57,040 nt of DNA from Sandaracinus sp. GTDB taxonomy: Bacteria > Myxococcota_A > Polyangia > Polyangiales > Houyiibacteriaceae. Positions 52,775-57,040 of the stretch are shown piece by piece. Every line of letters begins with the position of its first letter. Positions within the stretch are counted from its first letter, which is position 1. The stretch covers positions 1 to 57,040 of the forward strand of contig PABA01000186.1 of assembly GCA_002699025.1 (NCBI GenBank), given 5' to 3'. Position numbers and translations under genes: made by a program. The notes under the pieces are model-generated. The model had not been told where the DNA came from and searched no databases. It saw only the letters and a program-made list of their open reading frames with translations.

Positions 52775-53770
52775 TCAGACGAAGCGGTGCGAGCCTCGGA
52801 CCCCGCCGCTCTCCTGGTCGTCGGAGAAGCGATAGGGTTCGTCGAGCAGGCCGTCGATGCGCTCCATGATCAGGTCGACGAAGCCCTGGAAGCGCTCCCG
52901 ATGGGTCGCCTCGTCCTGCGGATCGAAGGGCGTGAAGGGCGCGTCCGGCACGAAGGGGGCGGCGTCCTCGGGCCCGAGGGGCTCGCCGAAGCGGTACACG
53001 ATGCGGCCGGGGCGGGCGAAGGGGCTCGAGCCCGGATAGACGTGGTCGGAGCCGTTGCAGCCGACGGGGACGACCGTCTTCCCGTAGCGGAGCGCCACCT
53101 CCGCCACGCCGATGTGCCCCTTGCTCAGCCGCACGCTGCGCGTGCCCTGGGGGAAGACCAGCAGGTCGAGGCCGAGCGCGAAGGCCTCCTCGTGGAGGGC
53201 GACGAAGCGGCGCATCATTCGCGCCCAGACGGCCACGATGGCGTCCTCCCAGCGCTCGCGCGTCGGGTCGAAGGGGCGCCCGAGGATCTCGCGCGGCACC
53301 GTGAGGAGCGCCCGCGGTGCGGCGGCCTCGCCCTCCGGGAGCGCCTCGCCTCGGGCGGCGGCGTCGACGCGGGCGCGCAGGGTCGCGTACTCGTCGGCGT
53401 CCGGGCGCCGCCCGAGCGTGGCGAGGAAGTCCTTCGTGATGACGTAGCCCCGCGAGACCGTCGGCAGGTTGTTCGTCATCTCCATGAAGAGACCGACGAA
53501 GGGGTTCTCGTAGTACTTGCCCTTGACCCAGGTCGCCGTGAAGCGGCCGTGCGTGCGCCAGAGGTGGTACTGGAAGGGCCAGTAGTTGTACCGGTCCGTG
53601 TGGTTCATCGCGAAGATGACCGGCTCGTCGGGCACGCGCTCGAAGCCCTCGAACTGGATGTCGACGCCGGCGAGGCCGTAGTTCGGCGCGAGGACCCCGA
53701 GGGCGACGAGGCGCTGGGCGCGCGGCCGGGCCGAGAGGCGGATCCGGTCCATGCGGCGGAGGTCGAGCAT
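52775..53770 (-). CDS. PlsC-like glycerol-phosphate/lysophospholipid acyltransferase
   Basis: This is a 331-residue protein. FAMNHTDRYNYWPFQYHLWR contains the acyltransferase block I, but the canonical HxxxxD reads HTDRYN here, with Asn in place of Asp. FPQGTRSVRLSKG is the block III (usual FPEGTRS). VVPVGCNGSDHVYPG is block IV. It belongs to the lipid acyltransferase superfamily that transfers acyl groups to glycerol-phosphate or similar acceptors at the membrane. ATG at 53770 (MLDLRRMD) is chosen; a longer reading begins in repetitive Gly/Ser-rich sequence. The catalytic change makes the exact activity uncertain. Confidence 0.8.
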   Translation of the reverse strand: MLDLRRMDRIRLSARPRAQRLVALGVLAPNYGLAGVDIQFEGFERVPDEPVIFAMNHTDRYNYWPFQYHLWRTHGRFTATWVKGKYYENPFVGLFMEMTNNLPTVSRGYVITKDFLATLGRRPDADEYATLRARVDAAARGEALPEGEAAAPRALLTVPREILGRPFDPTRERWEDAIVAVWARMMRRFVALHEEAFALGLDLLVFPQGTRSVRLSKGHIGVAEVALRYGKTVVPVGCNGSDHVYPGSSPFARPGRIVYRFGEPLGPEDAAPFVPDAPFTPFDPQDEATHRERFQGFVDLIMERIDGLLDEPYRFSDDQESGGVRGSHRFV

Positions 53771-53959
53771 GGGTCGACCCTCCCCCCGGCCCGCGACCTC
53801 TGTCAACGCAGGGCGGCGCCCGGGCCCGCGAGCGCGGCTCGGCGCCGGGACGACCGGGCCCATCCCCGAGCCGGACTCCGAGCCGGACTCCGAGCCGCAC
53901 CTCCCCATTCCCGACCCCCCCACGGGTCCTGCACGTGAGTCTTCTCTCGCTCGCGGTTG

Positions 53960-53977
53960 TAATCAAACGTTTGATTA
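53960..53977. promoter_or_regulatory. perfect 18-bp palindrome immediately before the TetR start
   Basis: TAATCAAACGTTTGATTA is a perfect palindrome ending three bases before ATG 53981. A regulator bound there would cover the translation start and the -10/+1 region, so it is a strong candidate for the autoregulatory operator of the TetR gene. The A/T-rich sequence contrasts with the GC-rich surroundings. Just upstream (about 53869-53897) lies a short 12-bp repeat, GAGCCGGACTCC, in about 2.5 copies. Confidence 0.85.
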
Positions 53978-53980
53978 GTT

Positions 53981-54613
53981 ATGTCTCCCTCCATGGCGAG
54001 ACCCGTGAACGCCGACGCCGCCGCGACCCGGCAGCGCATTCTGGAGAGCGCGACCCTCCTCTTCTCCGAGCAGGGCGCGAAGAGCTCCGTCCGGGAGATC
54101 GCCAAGAGCGCCGGGGTGAGCCTGGCCATGGTCCACCACTACTTCGGCTCCAAGCAGGACCTCTACGCGGCCTGCGTCGACGCCATGTACGAGGAGCTCG
54201 CCGAGCTCCGGGATCACCTCCAGGCCTCCCTCGCCCAGGGCGGCGCCGGCTCCATCGGCGAGCTCCTCGAGCAGGCCATCCGCGCCGGCTTCCGCTTCGC
54301 CCGAGCCCACCAGCCGGCCATGCGCCTCATGCTGCGTCAGGTCGTCTCGGTGGGCGCCATCGACGCCTCCCGCGTCGACGAGTTCCTCGTGCCGTTCCTC
54401 GAGCAGGGCTCACGGCTCATCGCCGGCCTCAGCGGGCGCTCCCCCGAAAGCCTCCGGCTGCCGCTCCAGAGCCTGATCTTCCTGAACGGCCGCTACGCCA
54501 TCGCCGACGAGCAGGAGCTGATGCTCGTCACCCGGACCGAGACCCCCGAGGCCGCGCTCGAGGCCGTCGAGGACCACCTCGTCGAGTCCGCCCACCTCAC
54601 GCTCGGATTCTGA
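53981..54613 (+). CDS. TetR family transcriptional regulator
   Basis: This is a 210-residue protein. The HTH part is TRQRILESATLLFSEQGAKS then VREIAKSAGVSLAMVHHYFG, followed by a helical ligand domain. ATG 53981 leaves only three bases between the operator and the start codon, so a leaderless transcript is possible. ATG 53993 (MARPVNADA) is a second candidate; neither has a clear ribosome binding site. The PhyH gene begins 74 bp downstream, so the pair is probably a co-regulated operon. Confidence 0.92.
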   Translation: MSPSMARPVNADAAATRQRILESATLLFSEQGAKSSVREIAKSAGVSLAMVHHYFGSKQDLYAACVDAMYEELAELRDHLQASLAQGGAGSIGELLEQAIRAGFRFARAHQPAMRLMLRQVVSVGAIDASRVDEFLVPFLEQGSRLIAGLSGRSPESLRLPLQSLIFLNGRYAIADEQELMLVTRTETPEAALEAVEDHLVESAHLTLGF

Positions 54614-54687
54614 CGCACCGCATCCACGCACCGCTCCCACGCACACCGCTCCCACGCTTCCACCTCTCTCTGCAGGAGACGCCTTCC

Positions 54688-55629
54688 ATGATCGCCGCTG
54701 CCCCCGCCCGCCCCATCGCCGCCGCGCCCACGCCGGAGATGCTCACCTCGCCCCCCGCCGCCGAGGTCAGCGAGGCCGACCGCCGCGAGGCCCGCTCGCT
54801 CCCGCTCACCACCCGCTTCCACCTCGGCGAGCGCATCACCCCGGTCCAGCAGGCCTTCCTCGACGAGCACGGCTTCCTCGTCTTCGCCCAGGTCGCCAAG
54901 CCCGACGAGGTCGAGCGCATCCTCGCCGAGATCGACGCCCTCCAGGAGCGCTGGCTCGCCGAGGGGCGCAAGGAGGTCAACGGCATCCCCATCTTCGTCG
55001 GCACCGGTCCTGACGGCGGCCCGTTCATCCAGCGTTTCGCCTTCACCAGCCTCTACGTACCGTACCTCTACGACTTCGTCCGGGACGCCCGCTTCGCGCC
55101 GATCCGCAGCCTCGTCGGTCGCAAGACCCGCGTCGGCGATCACGAGAAGGACGGCCTCGTCTTCAACCGGAACCTCAACGTCCCGGGCAGCGCCTACCCG
55201 CGCCTCGGCTGGCACACGGACGGTCTCCGCGACCTCTTCCTCAACCGCACCGTCCCGGGCCCCATGCTCAACGTCGGCATGCACTTCGACCGCATCCGCA
55301 AGGAGGACGGCGGCCTGCGCATCATCCCCGGCAGCCACCGCCAGGGGTTCTGGGACATGCTCACGCGCAAGCCCTACTTCGTCAGCCACGACGTCGACCC
55401 CGACGAGATCGCCGTCGAGACCGAGCCCGGCGACCTCACGGTGCACGACGGCCGCACCTGGCACCGCGTCGAGCGCTCGCCCCACGTCGGCCGCCGCAGC
55501 CTCCGGCGCACCATGTACGTGCCCTACGTGACCGACGCCTACGCGCCGAAGGACGAGAGCTCGAGGACGCCCTTCTACCACCGGCTCGGCCGCGTCGCCC
55601 GCGAGCTCCGGGTGAAGCTGAAGCGCTAG
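54688..55629 (+). CDS. phytanoyl-CoA dioxygenase (PhyH) family oxygenase
   Basis: This is a 313-residue Fe(II)/2-oxoglutarate-dependent oxygenase. The metal triad is visible as GWHTDGLRD (His, Asp) and DGRTWHRVERSP (distal His). The downstream Arg in SLRRTMYVPY would bind 2-oxoglutarate. LRIIPGSHRQGFW is the conserved PhyH core. It hydroxylates an unknown lipid-like or secondary metabolite substrate. GCAGGAGACGCCTTCC before ATG 54688 provides a good ribosome binding site. It is downstream of the TetR gene and its operator. Confidence 0.9.
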   Translation: MIAAAPARPIAAAPTPEMLTSPPAAEVSEADRREARSLPLTTRFHLGERITPVQQAFLDEHGFLVFAQVAKPDEVERILAEIDALQERWLAEGRKEVNGIPIFVGTGPDGGPFIQRFAFTSLYVPYLYDFVRDARFAPIRSLVGRKTRVGDHEKDGLVFNRNLNVPGSAYPRLGWHTDGLRDLFLNRTVPGPMLNVGMHFDRIRKEDGGLRIIPGSHRQGFWDMLTRKPYFVSHDVDPDEIAVETEPGDLTVHDGRTWHRVERSPHVGRRSLRRTMYVPYVTDAYAPKDESSRTPFYHRLGRVARELRVKLKR

Positions 55630-55811
55630 GAGTGTGCGGCGCATGGGCGCCAGACGCCCCGAGGGCGGGACGAGCCCATCTCGCCCGATCCCCCTCTCGC
55701 CCCATCCCCTCACTCTCGACACAGCACCCCGATTCCTCGGCTCGCGGACGGACGATCTGGACCCGTCGTGCTCCAGGCTCCGCCCAGCGCCCATGCGCAC
55801 CACACTCCTGG
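55626..55811. repeat. inverted repeat with 25-bp arms, 136 bp apart
   Basis: The arm at 55626-55650 (beginning CTAGGAGTGTGCGG, ending GCATGGGCGC) pairs with the reverse complement of 55787-55811 at 22 of 25 positions. The left arm contains the PhyH stop codon TAG. The 136 bases between have no open frame of note. It could mark a small non-autonomous element or a folded RNA. Confidence 0.75.
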
Positions 55812-56091
55812 GCGCGACGGAGCCGGTCCAGAGCGGCGGCGTGGGGGGACCTGCGTCGCCGCTTTCGACTTCTCGGTGGATTCTGCTAGACCCGGGCCCG
55901 CCGGTGGCGAACGGGGCCACCCGGACTTAAGTTGGGAAAACCCGTGTTGAAACGGGTTTCGGGGGCGTCCACCATGGCGCACCCGCTCCGACCGGTCGAT
56001 TCGGCTGGCTCGTGAGCCCCCGAGGCCCCACCACCGGGGAGCGAGGCGACGCGGCCTCGCGCTGAACGCAACCAAGACCAGGAGAACCCAT
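55630..56091. other. 462-bp leader region between PhyH and infA
   Basis: No gene is seen. The first 180 bp hold the long inverted repeat. A hairpin follows at 55938-55959 (AAACCCGT-N6-ACGGGTTT). The infA ribosome binding site AGGAG is at about 56080. The leader of infA is probably much of the second half. Confidence 0.7.
55938..55959 (+). promoter_or_regulatory. hairpin in the infA leader
   Basis: AAACCCGT (55938-55945) pairs perfectly with ACGGGTTT (55952-55959) around GTTGAA. It is about 130 bp before the infA start, too far to be a simple ribosome-binding block. It could be a leader attenuator or a processing site; a terminator is also possible, although no T-run beyond GGGTTTC follows. 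Confidence 0.5.
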
Positions 56092-56388
56092 TTGAGCACC
56101 CGCAAGCGACGTCCCGGAGGCCGTAGGAAGAAGAAGAAGAAGAAGCGCAAGGACTTCGACGGCCCGCAGGAACAGCGCGACGATCACATCAAGCTCGAAG
56201 GCGTCGTCACGAACGTCTTCGCCGGTGGCCAGTTCGAGGTCGAGACCGACGCGGGCACGAAGGTGCGCGCGCAGCTCTGCGGCCGCATGCGCAAGTTCCG
56301 CATTCGCGTGATCCTCGGCGATCGCGTGACCGTGGCCCTCTCGCCCTACGACCTCACCCACGGCATGATCGTGTACCGCGCCAAGTGA
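56092..56388 (+). CDS. infA: translation initiation factor IF-1 with basic N-terminal extension
   Basis: This is a 98-residue protein. Residues about 31-98 are a complete IF-1 OB-fold: DHIKLEGVVTNVFAGGQFEV, GRMRKFRIRVILGDRVTVAL, and SPYDLTHGMIVYRAK. The first 30 residues are a basic run (STRKRRPGGRRKKKKKKRKD) not found in ordinary 72-residue IF-1. The start is TTG at 56092, with AGGAG seven to eight bases before; no ATG or GTG gives a similar context. Rare start codons for initiation-factor genes are known (infC in E. coli uses AUU for autoregulation), so this could also be regulatory. Confidence 0.9.
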   Translation: MSTRKRRPGGRRKKKKKKRKDFDGPQEQRDDHIKLEGVVTNVFAGGQFEVETDAGTKVRAQLCGRMRKFRIRVILGDRVTVALSPYDLTHGMIVYRAK

Positions 56389-56639
56389 CGCCTCTGGGCG
56401 TATTCACCTTCGCGCAGAGCGGCCCCGCGCCGCGCCACGATTCGCCGATCCCCCCGACCTCTCCCGGTCCCGCGTAGTGGGGGAGGGTCGCGCTCCCGGG
56501 ACGAGCGCGCGACCCCGTCATCCCCCACGACCCATTGCGTCCCCCACCGCGCCGCCGGCTCTCGGGAGCTGGCGGCGCGTACGCGTCTTCCGCGCGCCGA
56601 CTCGGGCGCACCAGCGGCGAAGCCCGGGTTCTGTGAAGG

Positions 56640-56885
56640 GAGCCCCCCTCTCCACCCGGTGGCCCAGCCCCACACGGAGCCGCCTCACCGTGATGTCGAA
56701 GAACCGACCCGCGTGACGCGAGCTCCGGCCGCGACAGCGGCAAAGCCACACCTCTGCGAAGGGGAGCGCCCCCATCTCCGCCCCGTAGCACGGCCCCACG
56801 GAGCCGCGTCCGTGTACCCACGAAGAACCGACCCGTGTGACGCGGCCGCAGCCCCCGCCGAGGGCCCCACGGACCCGCCGGCCGC
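56640..56885. repeat. interspersed repeat, diverged copies C and D
   Basis: Two diverged copies start near 56640 and 56762. The second carries GGGGAGCGCCCCCATCTCCG, GGCCCCACGGAGCCGC and ACGAAGAACCGACCC, then GACGCGGCCGCAGCC. It aligns along about 140 bases with the segment at 43215-43380. The first keeps the CACACGGAGCCGC and TCGAAGAACCGACCC parts only. Confidence 0.82.
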
Positions 56886-57040
56886 GAACGCGGCGAAGTC
56901 ACCCAACTGCGAAGGGGAGCGCACCGGCCGCGGAGCGGCGAAGTCACCCGACTGCGAAGGGGAGCGCACCGGCCGCGGAGCGGCGAAGTCACCCGACTGC
57001 GAAGGGGAGCGCCCCCATCTCCGCCCCGTAGCTCGGCCCC
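56880..57040. repeat. 45-46-bp tandem repeat running into another interspersed copy
   Basis: Units beginning GGCCGCG and ending TGCGAAGGGGAGCGCACC start at 56880, 56926 and 56971, 45-46 bp apart and nearly identical. The last continues into GCGCCCCCATCTCCGCCCC, the start of another copy of the interspersed family, cut by the window end. Confidence 0.88.

Larger units (their letters stand above)
56389..57040. other. 652-bp repeat-rich intergenic region to window end
   Basis: No credible gene is present. An inverted repeat, GGGTCGCGCTC (56485-56495) and GAGCGCGCGACCC (56503-56515), is followed by interspersed repeat copies and a 45-bp array. Peptides read on the minus strand (RSPSQSGDFAA repeated) follow the DNA period and are taken as by-products. 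Confidence 0.7.

Noticed and set aside
56354-57031. Open frames with repeated RSPSQSGDFAA-like peptides at the window end
   Set aside because: The peptide period follows the 45-bp DNA repeat and switches frame between copies; no ribosome binding site or start was found.

Overview
The window is a very GC-rich (about 70 percent or more) chromosomal segment. It most resembles an order Polyangiales or Sandaracinaceae-type myxobacterium. The evidence is a MYXO-CTERM-type tail, three Hanks-type Ser/Thr kinases (one with the HRDVSPHN catalytic loop usual in myxobacteria), large hybrid histidine kinases, many lipoproteins whose N-termini are followed by low-complexity linkers, and near-absent A/T-ending codons. 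The taxonomic call is inference from gene content; there is no rRNA or tRNA gene in the window.

Layout. 1-4744: a 14-bp minisatellite, an ABC exporter, two lipoproteins and a YhbY RNA-binding protein. 4745-5765: a 1-kb non-coding region with three registered 150-bp repeats followed by a 22-23-bp array of a small palindrome. 5766-8333: an N-acetylmuramoyl-L-alanine amidase continuous in frame with a second, lipoprotein-like beta-propeller. 8404-13038: a signalling cluster (hybrid histidine kinase, CheY-like protein, receiver-Ser/Thr kinase fusion). 13260-20323: aldehyde dehydrogenase, YadGH-type ABC pair, FMN-dependent glutamate-synthase-like protein, SDR epimerase and a stand-alone cytochrome oxidase subunit II with unusual insertions. 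20364-25839: putative peptidoglycan-binding peptidase, lipoprotein, and a TetR/acyl-CoA dehydrogenase operon with two operators. 26111-29878: a giant kinase-ATPase-TPR protein. 30148-33545: a divergent TetR/P450 pair around two operators, then DUF4202 and Rdx-family proteins. 33583-36974: a PAS hybrid kinase and an isolated EF-Tu paralogue. 37078-42751: a lipoprotein, then a minus-strand run of thioesterase, OPT transporter, YhhN protein and acyl-CoA synthetase. 43698-51770: a TPR/winged-helix protein divergent from a Ser/Thr kinase, a membrane protein, a chaperone-like/CHAT-like pair and an FAD oxidoreductase. 51841-56388: methyltransferase, acyltransferase, a third TetR with a perfect palindrome and a phytanoyl-CoA dioxygenase-like protein, then IF-1. 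56389-57040: interspersed repeats.

Two themes connect the region. One is lipid/acyl metabolism under local TetR control (acyl-CoA dehydrogenase, P450, PhyH oxygenase, acyl-CoA synthetase, thioesterase, acyltransferase). The other is phospho-signalling, with His-Asp and Ser/Thr systems side by side. Almost every long intergenic gap holds a short tandem array or an interspersed palindromic repeat, and several arrays share core sequences although they lie 25-32 kb apart. No CRISPR, prophage, transposase, rRNA or tRNA was found. Coordinates of starts are my own choices and are justified per gene.
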